A stretch of DNA of 64,000 nt, taken from positions 1-64,000 of the forward strand of contig NZ_JAAATY010000045.1 in the NCBI RefSeq assembly GCF_013280595.1, in the 5' to 3' direction. This DNA comes from Kibdelosporangium persicum (GTDB taxonomy: Bacteria > Actinomycetota > Actinomycetes > Mycobacteriales > Pseudonocardiaceae). The notes beneath the pieces are model-generated. The model did no database searches. It was given only the letters and a program-made list of their open reading frames with translations, and was not told the DNA's origin. A program made the translations under genes and the position numbers. Shown here in pieces: positions 23,180-31,140 of this stretch (position 1 is the first letter of the stretch; every line of letters starts with the position of its first letter).

Positions 23180-23718
23180 CGCGCGTGTGGACTGCTAGAC
23201 ACGCTCCCCTGTCAGCCAGTCCCGCAAAGTAGGATGCCCGCAAGGTCCAGCCGGACAGGACAGTACGTCTCGGCTCGGAACAGTGATGTACGGCCCGGTC
23301 GCACTCCTCGGAACATTTCTGCCGACTCTGTCGGCAGTATATCCAACGAGTCGGCCGGGACGGTGGGCGAATCGACACGAAGTGTCGATTCGCCAAGGGG
23401 TCAGTGGCGCGCGTTCCGCAGCCGGTGCCGCGCCTCCGGTGGGGGAGGGGAGGGGTGCGGATATCTCCTGCGGGTTCGCCACCGCGTGATCCATCTGCGG
23501 CCTCGAAGTGCGGGAGTTGAACAGGGCTTAAGGACCCTGCCCCTCCCCCACTGCTGGCATGCATCGGGGACGGTCACCAGAACGCGTGTTCCTGGCGACC
23601 GCCCCCGTAGGTGCTCTGCTCTCCCAGTGTCCACTATGGAAGGCGGACGCTAGTTGATGTCCCACGCGAATCTATGCTTTGCAACTGACGGGGACTGGCG
23701 CGAGGGATTGGCTCGGCA
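23180..23718. other. Non-coding or uncertain stretch with a perfect 13-bp palindrome
   Basis: GGCGAATCGACAC (23366-23378) pairs with 23382-23394 around a 3-base loop, and CTGCCGA (23319-23325) pairs with TCGGCAG (23331-23337). A minus-strand frame (23195-23494) exists but has no ribosome site and reads through the palindrome. The stretch may hold terminators or operators between the HEPN-motif gene and the Rmf-like operon. Confidence 0.5.
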
Positions 23719-23967
23719 TTAGTCCGATTGTGGACGGTCACGACTCTGCCGAAGATCGGTTCGTCCCTGCGCGTACCCTCTTATCCACATTCGGCGTTTT
23801 TCTACGTCGGCCGACGTGTGGGCGGCCGCCCATGGGCAAGCAGTGGCCGACAGGCCGGCGCGGAAGGCGTCGCGACCATCGTTCTGGATCTCTAGAATAT
23901 CTTTCGGTCCGAGCGAAACCGCCGGACTCTCCATCATATGGGGGGACTGGCGTGGCGTCTCGGTCAT
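23719..23967 (-). CDS. Rmf/CrpP-fold small protein
   Basis: ATG 23967 overlaps the upstream TGA as ATGA and has GGAGAGG behind it; the frame to 24051 is a shadow. The 82-residue product contains QNDGRDAFRAGLSATACPWA, then EKRRMWIRGYAQGR. That is the G..AF..G.....CP....R..W..GY pattern of ribosome-modulation-factor-like (Rmf/CrpP) proteins, common on actinobacterial phages and integrative elements. Its role there is unclear. Confidence 0.75.
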   Translation of the reverse strand: MTETPRQSPHMMESPAVSLGPKDILEIQNDGRDAFRAGLSATACPWAAAHTSADVEKRRMWIRGYAQGRTDLRQSRDRPQSD

Positions 23968-24782
23968 GCCGTGACCTCTCCGATCGATTGGTGTTGTGCC
24001 GTTCTGGCGGCTTTCCGGTCTGAGTCTCGACCGAACCACTCGTACCGCCATTCCGCGTAGGTGATCCGGCCGTGTCTACCGAACCAGGTCTTTAGTTCTT
24101 CGCTGCCGTACTTGCGGACACGGCTAGCCGGTCCTGAGAACAGGGTTTCCGGATTGACGCCGTGCGCCCGTCCGGCCCGAGAGAGTAGCACTCCCCTACA
24201 GTCGTTCTCCGCTTGCAGATACGAGGTGTACAGATGTGCGTCGTATTCCTCGCGACAGACTTGCTCAGGCTTTAGCCGGCGGCTGCTGCGTCGTGATGGA
24301 TTGGTGAGAGGACTGGAGTCTTCCCACTCGCGCAGCCAAGCCGCTTCCCGTTCGGCTTTCTCGTGGCGTTTCCGGTCAAGGTCGGCGGCTATGTTGGCGT
24401 CACGCTGCCGCTCCATCTGTTCACGCCAATCCAGTGTGGACAGAATTTGATCTACGGCCGCCGGGTCGTCGTGCACCCTGTTCAACTCGGCGGACAGATC
24501 GTCATCCGACCAATGCACGGTTGCCTCTGGCGTGTACTGCTTGGCTCGTGTCGGCGGAGCCTGACCCACCGCGGGACCGCCGGTGGCACATTCGTAGTCG
24601 CCGATTGCACGTTCCAGCAGCGCGACATAGTGAGTCTCGCGGTCCCAGTCCGCACGGTCGGCGGCCTTGCGCGCGTTCCGGTCGTGCCTGCCGATTCGTT
24701 GCCTGATGTTGGCTAGTCCTCGTTGAATCGGATCGAAGCATCCTGGGCAGCGTCTACCGCCCTCGCTGATTGCCCTACACAC
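23964..24782 (-). CDS. Mobile-element protein with N-terminal Cys motif and coiled coil
   Basis: GTG 24782 follows GGGGAGGG; the frame upstream to 25109 is not coding. The 272-residue protein begins VCRAISEGGRRCPGC, a start seen in many actinobacterial mobilome proteins. It continues with highly charged helices (RKRHEKAEREAAWLREWEDS) and ends with TWFGRHGRITYAEWRYEWFG. Charged helices suggest a coiled coil. It is translationally coupled to the Rmf-like gene. Function unknown. Confidence 0.7.
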   Translation of the reverse strand: MCRAISEGGRRCPGCFDPIQRGLANIRQRIGRHDRNARKAADRADWDRETHYVALLERAIGDYECATGGPAVGQAPPTRAKQYTPEATVHWSDDDLSAELNRVHDDPAAVDQILSTLDWREQMERQRDANIAADLDRKRHEKAEREAAWLREWEDSSPLTNPSRRSSRRLKPEQVCREEYDAHLYTSYLQAENDCRGVLLSRAGRAHGVNPETLFSGPASRVRKYGSEELKTWFGRHGRITYAEWRYEWFGRDSDRKAARTAQHQSIGEVTA

Positions 24783-24955
24783 AAACCCTCCCCGGTTTGT
24801 GCCCCCTTGCAATCCCCCTGTGTCTCCTGTGTACACGAAACGAGACGGGGACGCGCGCAGCCCGACGTACAGAGCAGTGTGGTTCGTCAACGGCGCGAAC
24901 ACGTGGGATGCTGAGAGTGAAGGGAAATGGACGTGCTCGGGGAGGGGTGCGAACC

Positions 24956-25966
24956 ATGCAACTGTCATTGCTGATCGCTGGTGTGACGCTGTGCGCGGCG
25001 GCCAGCGCCGGGATCTACACGGATCACCTGGCGGACCAGCGCGCACAAGTAGCGGCATTGCGGGCAGAGGCCGAGCTAGCCGAAGGGCAAATCCTGCCCA
25101 GGACGCCATCGGAAGCGGTACGAAGTCTGCACAGTTTGATCAGTTACGCGGGTGACCGCGCATCCGCGGGCCCGGCATGTTCCCTGATGACTCCCCTGGC
25201 GCAACGGGAGTTCGCCGCCGTGTACAGACAACCTAACTGCCTCGCCACCGCCCACATACTTCAAGCCCAAGTGACCGACCGCACCAAGTATCCAAGGTTC
25301 CGATTTACTGATCAAGATCAGGTTATCCAGGGCGATCACGGCACAATGGACGGATGCGCCATCACGTGGCGCAGCGCTATCGACCCTGCCGGCACACCCG
25401 ACCCCGGCCCCCGATTGGGCCGGTTCACACTGCATCGGATCGCCGGGTTAGGCTTCAAGATCACTGGCGTAACACCATGCGCATCAAAGGGTTCGACCGC
25501 CACACCCGACCCACGGCCCACCCTCGCAAATACTCCCCCGGCCGGCTCGGCGAGTTCACGACCGCCGGCGCCACCAATGTCACGCCCTACCGGATTGCTA
25601 CCCAGTTACGCGCCAAGCGTGCCCGCCATCCTCGCTGGACGTATCGCCATGAATGATCCTGGGGCATGTGAGCTGTTCACCGCAGCCGGCCGTGCGCAGT
25701 TCGCCGCCGCACACAAGGCCGCCGATTGCCCGGCCGCGGTCGCGGTCATGCGCGCTCAAGTTGTCAATCCCACGGTGTATCGCAACCCTCACACCATCAC
25801 CACTCAGACAACCGACGTGACCGGCCGGACCGTTGTAGACGGTTGCCGCCTCAAGTGGTCGACCTGGGCCGGCCCGACTGTCCCAGGCCCCCAGATTGGC
25901 CACCTAGAGCTAGAGCACCCGCCGGGCAGCGTTGGCTATCTCATCGCGGGGTATACGCCGTGTTGA
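24956..25966 (+). CDS. Secreted or anchored protein with two copies of one Cys-containing domain
   Basis: ATG 24956 lies behind GGGGAGGGG (GTG 24947 is possible). The 336-residue protein has a signal/anchor (about 1-18), then two homologous domains of about 105 residues joined by a Pro/Ser/Thr linker. Each domain shows C(S/E)L(M/F)T....R.(E/Q)FAA, then a Cys, AQV......Y, DGC.(I/L).W and a terminal G(V/Y)TPC. The four shared cysteines probably form two disulphides per domain. The 173-base divergent gap to the 24782 gene must hold both promoters. Confidence 0.75.
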   Translation: MQLSLLIAGVTLCAAASAGIYTDHLADQRAQVAALRAEAELAEGQILPRTPSEAVRSLHSLISYAGDRASAGPACSLMTPLAQREFAAVYRQPNCLATAHILQAQVTDRTKYPRFRFTDQDQVIQGDHGTMDGCAITWRSAIDPAGTPDPGPRLGRFTLHRIAGLGFKITGVTPCASKGSTATPDPRPTLANTPPAGSASSRPPAPPMSRPTGLLPSYAPSVPAILAGRIAMNDPGACELFTAAGRAQFAAAHKAADCPAAVAVMRAQVVNPTVYRNPHTITTQTTDVTGRTVVDGCRLKWSTWAGPTVPGPQIGHLELEHPPGSVGYLIAGYTPC

Positions 25967-26018
25967 GTAAGAGAAGTCTGTAGATCGCTGAGATTCGGCG
26001 GAGGAGCGTAAAGACACC

Positions 26019-26056
26019 TTGCGCGTGACATCTTAAGCTACTATAGTTATACGCGT
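26019..26056 (+). promoter_or_regulatory. Promoter P1: TTGCGC-17-TATAGT with a conserved leader
   Basis: The -35 is at 26019-26024 and the -10 at 26042-26047, with 17-base spacing. Thirty-one bases (26026-26056) are identical to 27439-27469, and the leader continues alike (GGGACCGCAGCCC, CAACCACCGTGACA) up to the start region. It is a strong vegetative-type promoter for the 26121 gene. Confidence 0.85.
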
Positions 26057-26120
26057 CGGAGGGACCGCAGCCCCACCTGACAACCACCGTGACAACACCC
26101 CCTGGCGAGAGGACAACGTC

Positions 26121-27236
26121 ATGCGGACTACGTACACCGCGCGGATGCCGGGCGGCATGTTCCCCGAGTTTGAGCCGACGACCGCACCGGCCGCGCCGCA
26201 GTCTGTGCCACTGTTCGATCTGCCCGCCGGCGTGGGCAGCGCGGCGAAAACCGTTGACTACGGAACGCCCACGGCGCCGGCGCGCAGTGCGGTAACCTCC
26301 GGCCTGTTCGACACAACGCTGACCGTCGGAAACGGATCTTTCGGTTTTGGCATCACCGACACCCAAGACACGTTCCACTACCTCGGCGTGTGCACCCCGT
26401 GCACCCGTCCGATCCGGACAGACAACACCACCGGCGCCCGCAGAATTGCCGCGTCGTGCCCGGAATGCGGGAACGGCATCACGTGTGAGCGCCTGGTGGC
26501 TGTCACCACCGTGGACGTGTGCGACGCCCGGTGCATGAACGCGACCGGGCCGTCATGTTCGTGTGCATGCGGAGGCGCCAACCACGGCGGAACATGGGGC
26601 GTCCGCACCCGTACGGATCTACAGTTCGTGTCCGCGTTGGAAAACTACCGTGCACAGGTCACGCGGACACAGGCCAAGAAGGCGGCGAAGGCACAGCGTG
26701 AAGCCGACCGGCGCAAGGCCGCGTTTGCCGAATGGGCAACCGACAACGAGGTTCAGACGGTCCTGTCTTTCTTGCGATCCACCGACATCAACAACTCATT
26801 CCTAGACGACATGTCGGCCCTGATCGAACAGGGCCGAATGTTGACCGATCGACAGGTGGCCGGCGTGGCGAAGTTCGCCGAGAACGCCCGCAAGGCAGAC
26901 GCACGCCGCGCCGAAGCCCAGAAGCGCCAAGCAGAAGGCAAACCTGCCCCAGTGGGCAAGGCCGTTGCGGTCGAAGGTGTCATCGTGAACGTCAAGACCA
27001 CGGACGGATACACCTACGGCTCCGTTACCACGCGCATGCTTGTAGATTGCGTGGACGGCTACCGCGTCTACGTGACTGTGCCCCGATCACTAACTCCTGT
27101 GATCACGGTGGACACTCTTCCCGCACTGCGCGGCAGGAAGGTCCGCTTCGTTGCCGACCTTGAACCCGCCCGCAACAGCGACGACTCGTCATTCACCTAC
27201 GGCAAGCGCCCACGCAAGGCCCAGTTCGTGGACTAG
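26121..27236 (+). CDS. Cys-rich zinc-finger-like protein of a conjugative element
   Basis: ATG 26121 lies 10 bases after GAGAGGA. The 371-residue protein has a disordered start and a Cys-rich core (about 90-155: GVCTPCTRPIR, ASCPECGNGITCER, CDARCMNATG, CSCACGGANHGGTW) that could bind two zincs. A basic coiled coil (about 175-200, TQAKKAAKAQREADRRKAAF) follows. The C-terminal beta-rich part (VEGVIVNVKTTDGYTYGSVT) resembles an OB-like fold. It is expressed from P1 and may bind nucleic acid. No precise family is named. Confidence 0.75.
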   Translation: MRTTYTARMPGGMFPEFEPTTAPAAPQSVPLFDLPAGVGSAAKTVDYGTPTAPARSAVTSGLFDTTLTVGNGSFGFGITDTQDTFHYLGVCTPCTRPIRTDNTTGARRIAASCPECGNGITCERLVAVTTVDVCDARCMNATGPSCSCACGGANHGGTWGVRTRTDLQFVSALENYRAQVTRTQAKKAAKAQREADRRKAAFAEWATDNEVQTVLSFLRSTDINNSFLDDMSALIEQGRMLTDRQVAGVAKFAENARKADARRAEAQKRQAEGKPAPVGKAVAVEGVIVNVKTTDGYTYGSVTTRMLVDCVDGYRVYVTVPRSLTPVITVDTLPALRGRKVRFVADLEPARNSDDSSFTYGKRPRKAQFVD

Positions 27237-27431
27237 CCCCACAGGACAGACGCACCACAAGCCGCACTGCGTACGCGTTGAGCCGGCCGGGGCAGCTCCG
27301 GCCGGCTCAACGCGTTCCCCCTTTCGATTCCCCAGTACGCCGCGGCGCGAGCGCCCGGAATTACGCATCCCACACCGGTCTGCTCCCCACGAACCCGTTG
27401 TCGAAAGTCGTTGACCTCAGCCAAGAAAGCC

Positions 27432-27469
27432 TTGCCGATGACATCTTAAGCTACTATAGTTATACGCGT
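27432..27469 (+). promoter_or_regulatory. Promoter P2: TTGCCG-17-TATAGT, duplicate of P1
   Basis: The -35 is at 27432-27437 and the -10 at 27455-27460. The stretch 27439-27469 is identical to 26026-26056, so the promoter and leader were duplicated or kept identical by selection. It drives the 27529 ArdC-like gene. An inverted repeat GAGCCGGCCGGGG...CCGGCCGGCTC lies upstream at about 27279-27307, probably ending the 26121 transcript. Confidence 0.85.
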
Positions 27470-27528
27470 TGGTGGGACCGCAGCCCTAGACCAACAACCA
27501 CCGTGACAGACCCAGAGGAGCAACCCCC

Positions 27529-28941
27529 GTGGCCAGTCCAGTAGCGGGCAACCGCCGAACCAACTACACACCGGAACAGCGCGCAGAGCGAGACGCAGCA
27601 GACGGCGCTATCCGGGACAAGGCCGCAGAACTGTTGGCCAACCCCGACGCCATGGCCGCAATGGTGGCCAGGCTCATGACCACCACGTCACCGAAGCTGC
27701 TGCGCTACTCCATGCGCAACAACGCGATGCTGGCCAGGCAAGCCGACGACCGCGGCATGACCCTGACCGACGTGGACAGCTACCGCGGATGGCAAGAACG
27801 CGGCCGCGCGGTCCGCAAAGGCGAACGCGGATTGCGCATCGTCGCCCCGAAAGGCACAGAGCCAAGCGACCAGGCCGAGCAAGACAAGGTGAACCCAAGC
27901 CACGACAACCACGCCGGGCAGAACGAGAACGAAGAGACCCGCGTCAGGTTCCGCATGGTCTCAGTCTTCGACATCAGCCAAACAGACGGCATCGAAGACG
28001 CCGAACCAGTCGAGACCGAAACCGTCAACGACCCCGCCACCGTCCTGCATGCCAACCTCACCGAGGAAATCCAGCGTCTCGGCTACACCATCGCCACCAC
28101 CGACCAGGCCAACGCGACCGTCACAGTGCAGGGCACAACGGTCACCGTTCCCCACACCCAACCGGTCCCCGAACTCGCCCGCGCGTTGGCCATCGTGCTC
28201 AACCTCCCCAAGGCAGACCGCCCGACGCCGCAGACCACCCGAACGAACGCAGATACCGCGACCACCGACGCCGGCACCAGCATGGTCACGTCGACCGACC
28301 CAAACGCATCACAACCGGTTCGCCTCCCACTGGGAGACGACTATGGCACCGCCACCGGAACCGTACGAACCGAATGGACCACGGGCCGGGTCTACTTCGC
28401 CCTACGCGCACCCCGAGTCACCGGTACGTGGACCGTGACCATTGACGACCCAGCCGACACCGAACGGCCAACCCGGGTTAACGTCGACTACGGCGAGGAC
28501 GACGGCCGCAACCTCTACGGCAGCCTGGGACGCCGGCGCCCACACCGCCCGATCATCAACGGTATCGACATCGCCGGCGGGACCCACGGCATTCCCCTTA
28601 GCAACCCCGCTGAATTGGTTCGGTGGCACGTCAACTGTGACCGTCCTACCGGCAGCTACAACAGCACCCGCACCCCTGACAAGACCACCGAACGCATGGC
28701 CGCCGTACTGCGGGCCATCGTGCACCACATCGCCGACCGGCCGGACCTCGCCGAGCTGCACCACGTCGCTGCCCGCCTGGCCGCGGTGTCCCGCACACGC
28801 GAGGAAGCCAACAAGGCCGCACAACTTGATCAAGAAATCACCGACCTCGCCGCCAAGCGCGACCGACACAACCAACGAGCCGAACAGCTAGCCAACCTCG
28901 CCGCCGACAGCGACCAGCTTGCACTGTTCGCCAGCAATTAG
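27529..28941 (+). CDS. ArdC-N (ssDNA-binding, antirestriction-like) protein
   Basis: GTG 27529 follows AGAGGAG. Residues about 40-150 carry the ArdC N-terminal pattern: SPKLLRYSMRNNAMLARQAD, YRGWQERGRAVRKGERGLRI and FRMVSVFDISQT. ArdC proteins protect incoming single-stranded plasmid DNA. The usual C-terminal metallopeptidase HExxH is absent; instead there is a beta-rich domain (GTVRTEWTTGRVYFALRAP) and a coiled-coil tail. The 470-residue protein shares its promoter with the zinc-finger gene, suggesting joint early expression after transfer. Confidence 0.85.
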   Translation: MASPVAGNRRTNYTPEQRAERDAADGAIRDKAAELLANPDAMAAMVARLMTTTSPKLLRYSMRNNAMLARQADDRGMTLTDVDSYRGWQERGRAVRKGERGLRIVAPKGTEPSDQAEQDKVNPSHDNHAGQNENEETRVRFRMVSVFDISQTDGIEDAEPVETETVNDPATVLHANLTEEIQRLGYTIATTDQANATVTVQGTTVTVPHTQPVPELARALAIVLNLPKADRPTPQTTRTNADTATTDAGTSMVTSTDPNASQPVRLPLGDDYGTATGTVRTEWTTGRVYFALRAPRVTGTWTVTIDDPADTERPTRVNVDYGEDDGRNLYGSLGRRRPHRPIINGIDIAGGTHGIPLSNPAELVRWHVNCDRPTGSYNSTRTPDKTTERMAAVLRAIVHHIADRPDLAELHHVAARLAAVSRTREEANKAAQLDQEITDLAAKRDRHNQRAEQLANLAADSDQLALFASN

Positions 28942-28947
28942 CACACC

Positions 28948-28979
28948 GTCCGGTGATGGCCCTCCCGCCATCACCGGAC
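28948..28979 (+). terminator. Terminator after the ArdC-like gene
   Basis: GTCCGGTGATGGC (28948-28960) pairs perfectly with 28967-28979 around a 6-base loop, 7 bases past the stop. There is no T-run. Confidence 0.8.
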
Positions 28980-29519
28980 CACACTCAACCCCGCCCCGAC
29001 GATGCCACGCACTGGGGACCGGCACCGAAGGGACTGGCACCGTCCCGACACAACGCCTACTCGTCAGCCCGCGGTTACCGGTCCGCCATCGCGGCAGAAA
29101 GGTCAGCCGCCGGCGTCTACCCGTGAAGGGGGCACCTCCACCTTCGGTCTGTGTCAAACCCTGGATGCAGGAAGATTCGCCCAGTGGGTCGTTGCCCAGT
29201 GTTCCCCACTGCTCAGCCACGGTTGCCCATCCACGGGAGTGGACTCGACCCAAAGCGTGCAATCAGGGTCGGCGCTTGGGGACTGGCGTTCAGGACTGGC
29301 GTGGCTTCTTAGGCATGAAAGAGGCGCGGAGCCGTTTCCACCCGGAGGTGGCCGCAGCGGCCCCGCGCCTACCACCGTGACCCTTTCCAGAGGAGAGGCA
29401 TCACTAGACGCAGTGTAGAGCACCGCAAACGGGAGCAATCGACAGCTTGCCCTACTATATTTGTTCAGGCCGACCGCTGATCCACCCGTCAAGCTCGTTG
29501 ATCACGTCAAGGACACGCC
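28980..29519. other. 540-base stretch without a confident gene
   Basis: Open frames here (for example 28919-29380 plus) are Arg/Pro-rich and lack ribosome sites. The stretch holds two GGACTGGCG copies (29280 and 29293) and an AT-rich CTACTATATTTG at about 29453, which could be a -10 region for the 29520 gene. It may be a regulatory or replication region. Confidence 0.4.
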
Positions 29520-30164
29520 ATGATCCCCTTCGGACGGACCACCGTCGACCGTGCCGGCATCGCCAAACTGCACAACATGAGCTGGCGCAAAGCTGAACGC
29601 GCCAAGCCATGGACCTTGCCCGCACATCCGAAGCCCCTCACACCACCCAATACACGACCGGTGCTGTGGGATATGGCGCAGGCCGAGGCCTTCGCCCGCG
29701 GCGCCGCCGTCCCTGCACTGCCGACCGTCAGTCACCCGCAGGATGCGCTGCACTTCACCGAGGCCGCCGACATCGCCAAGATGAACCACGACTATTGGGA
29801 GCAGGAGGTACACCGCGGCCGGCTCCCCAAACCAAACATAGAAGTCCATGAAGGCGTCTTCTTCTACTCCCGCGAAGTAGCCGAGCAGGTGACCGCCCAG
29901 CGGCAGGTACGCAGAACCGGCGGTGGCCGTCCGCCCGGAGCAACCGAAAAGATCAAACGCGCGGACATCCCCCGACGCGTGGCCGAACTCTTCGACCTCG
30001 CGGCGGACAAGGGCGACCCGGAACCTTCCATCGCGGAAGTTCAACGAACTCTAGGAATCGCGTACTCCACGGCACACAAGCACGTCCACCTCATCAAAGC
30101 CCAACGCGCGGCAGCCGCAACAACGCCCCACAACCAGACGGTGCCCAGCCAGCAGCCAAGGTGA
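29520..30164 (+). CDS. Two-module helix-turn-helix protein
   Basis: ATG 29520 follows AAGGACA. The 214-residue protein has an N-terminal segment IAKLHNMSWRKAERAKPW, a central excisionase/AlpA-like part (TEAADIAKMNHDYWEQEVHR, then LPKPNIEVHEGVFFYSREVA) and a C-terminal HTH (SIAEVQRTLGIAYSTAHKHV). Proteins like this recognise partner sites at integration or replication loci in actinomycete elements. It precedes the AbrB-integrase pair. Confidence 0.7.
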   Translation: MIPFGRTTVDRAGIAKLHNMSWRKAERAKPWTLPAHPKPLTPPNTRPVLWDMAQAEAFARGAAVPALPTVSHPQDALHFTEAADIAKMNHDYWEQEVHRGRLPKPNIEVHEGVFFYSREVAEQVTAQRQVRRTGGGRPPGATEKIKRADIPRRVAELFDLAADKGDPEPSIAEVQRTLGIAYSTAHKHVHLIKAQRAAAATTPHNQTVPSQQPR

Positions 30165-30174
30165 ACCGTGTTCT

Positions 30175-30240
30175 TGCCGGCGGCATGCCGCCGGCACGTC
30201 ATCTGTGCCGCGTTGCCGCACGTGGCGGCAACGCGGCACA
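30175..30240 (+). terminator. Two strong hairpins after the HTH gene
   Basis: A perfect 22-base palindrome (30175-30196) is followed by a 16-bp perfect stem (30204-30219 with 30225-30240, CGCGTTGCCGC core, 5-base loop). They lie just past the 30164 stop and are probably terminators. The rest of the gap to 30546 contains the GGTAAG promoter module. Confidence 0.75.
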
Positions 30241-30403
30241 CAGGCCTGCCGCCCAGGCCGCAGTGGCCGACACAACATTTTGATCATGAAACGTGGAGCG
30301 GAGACTGGCGTACCTTCACAGCCGGATACTGGCGGCACGCCAGACGCGGAACGCGCGGCCCGCCCGTAGACCAATCAGGTGATCATCCGTGGACTCACCT
30401 CGC

Positions 30404-30450
30404 GGTAAGTCAAGAACTTTCCTTGCGGTAAGGCAGCCACTACCAGCTAC
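30404..30450 (+). promoter_or_regulatory. Promoter-like module matching 13951-14002
   Basis: CGGTAAG occurs at 30403 and 30426. TTGCGG (30424-30429) is followed 19 bases later by TACAAC and then TGTCGT, the same order and TTGCGG-TACAAC spacing as at 13951-14002. It precedes the AbrB-integrase operon. Confidence 0.5.
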
Positions 30451-30546
30451 AACTGTCGTGACGGATTGCTGCCGACGGATGCGCCTTGCTCGTCACTTGC
30501 TTCTTCTCGCCGGCAAGCATCCTTCATCTCGGGGAGGGGATGAAGC

Positions 30547-31140
30547 ATGAGCACACCAACGCCCGCGGCCGGCCCTACTGGCGAGATCCCTACACAGCCG
30601 GGCACAAGACAGCCATCAGCTCGCCCAGTTCGATCAACGATCGTCACTGGCCCGCGGGCACGACACCTCAGGAACACACAGGCCCCCTGTCCACAAGCGA
30701 CCGACGTGGTATCCGCCCTCGCAATACCAACACTGCACACCGCAGCAACAGGACAGCTTGAGCCCTTACCCATCGTCCAACTGCCCGACCTACCACGCGA
30801 CACGTCCATGCTGTACGGAATCGGCTGTGTGGACGCATCCGGGCGGATATCGGAACGCCACATGATTCACGCTCTCGACTGGAAACCCGGACAACGGTTT
30901 GACGTCACCCTGATCACCCGCGGCATCGTCATTCGTGCGTCACCAGACGGATCGACCGTCCTACCTCGGACCCAGCGGCTCGTGGTACCGCTGACCGCCA
31001 GGCGCCACTGCGACATCACTGCCGGCGACCGCCTTCTTCTCGCCGCCGCACCACAACACGGCGTCATCATCGTCCACACAGCGACAGCACTGGACGAAAT
31101 GCTCATCCAGTACCACGCATCCTCAGCGGGCACTCCATGA
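30547..31140 (+). CDS. AbrB/SpoVT-like DNA-binding protein paired with an integrase
   Basis: ATG 30547 follows CTCGGGGAGGGG. The 197-residue protein has a disordered first half (about 1-70). A beta-rich domain then reads YGIGCVDASGRISERHMIHA, LDWKPGQRFDVTLITRGIVI, LVVPLTARRHCDITAGDRLL. That is a double AbrB/MazE-like arrangement. The TGA overlaps the integrase ATG as ATGA. Such AbrB-integrase pairs are common in actinomycetes; the AbrB partner probably regulates or assists recombination. Confidence 0.8.
   Translation: MSTPTPAAGPTGEIPTQPGTRQPSARPVRSTIVTGPRARHLRNTQAPCPQATDVVSALAIPTLHTAATGQLEPLPIVQLPDLPRDTSMLYGIGCVDASGRISERHMIHALDWKPGQRFDVTLITRGIVIRASPDGSTVLPRTQRLVVPLTARRHCDITAGDRLLLAAAPQHGVIIVHTATALDEMLIQYHASSAGTP

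Noticed and set aside
23195-23494. 99-codon minus-strand ORF
   Set aside because: It reads through a perfect palindrome and has no ribosome site.
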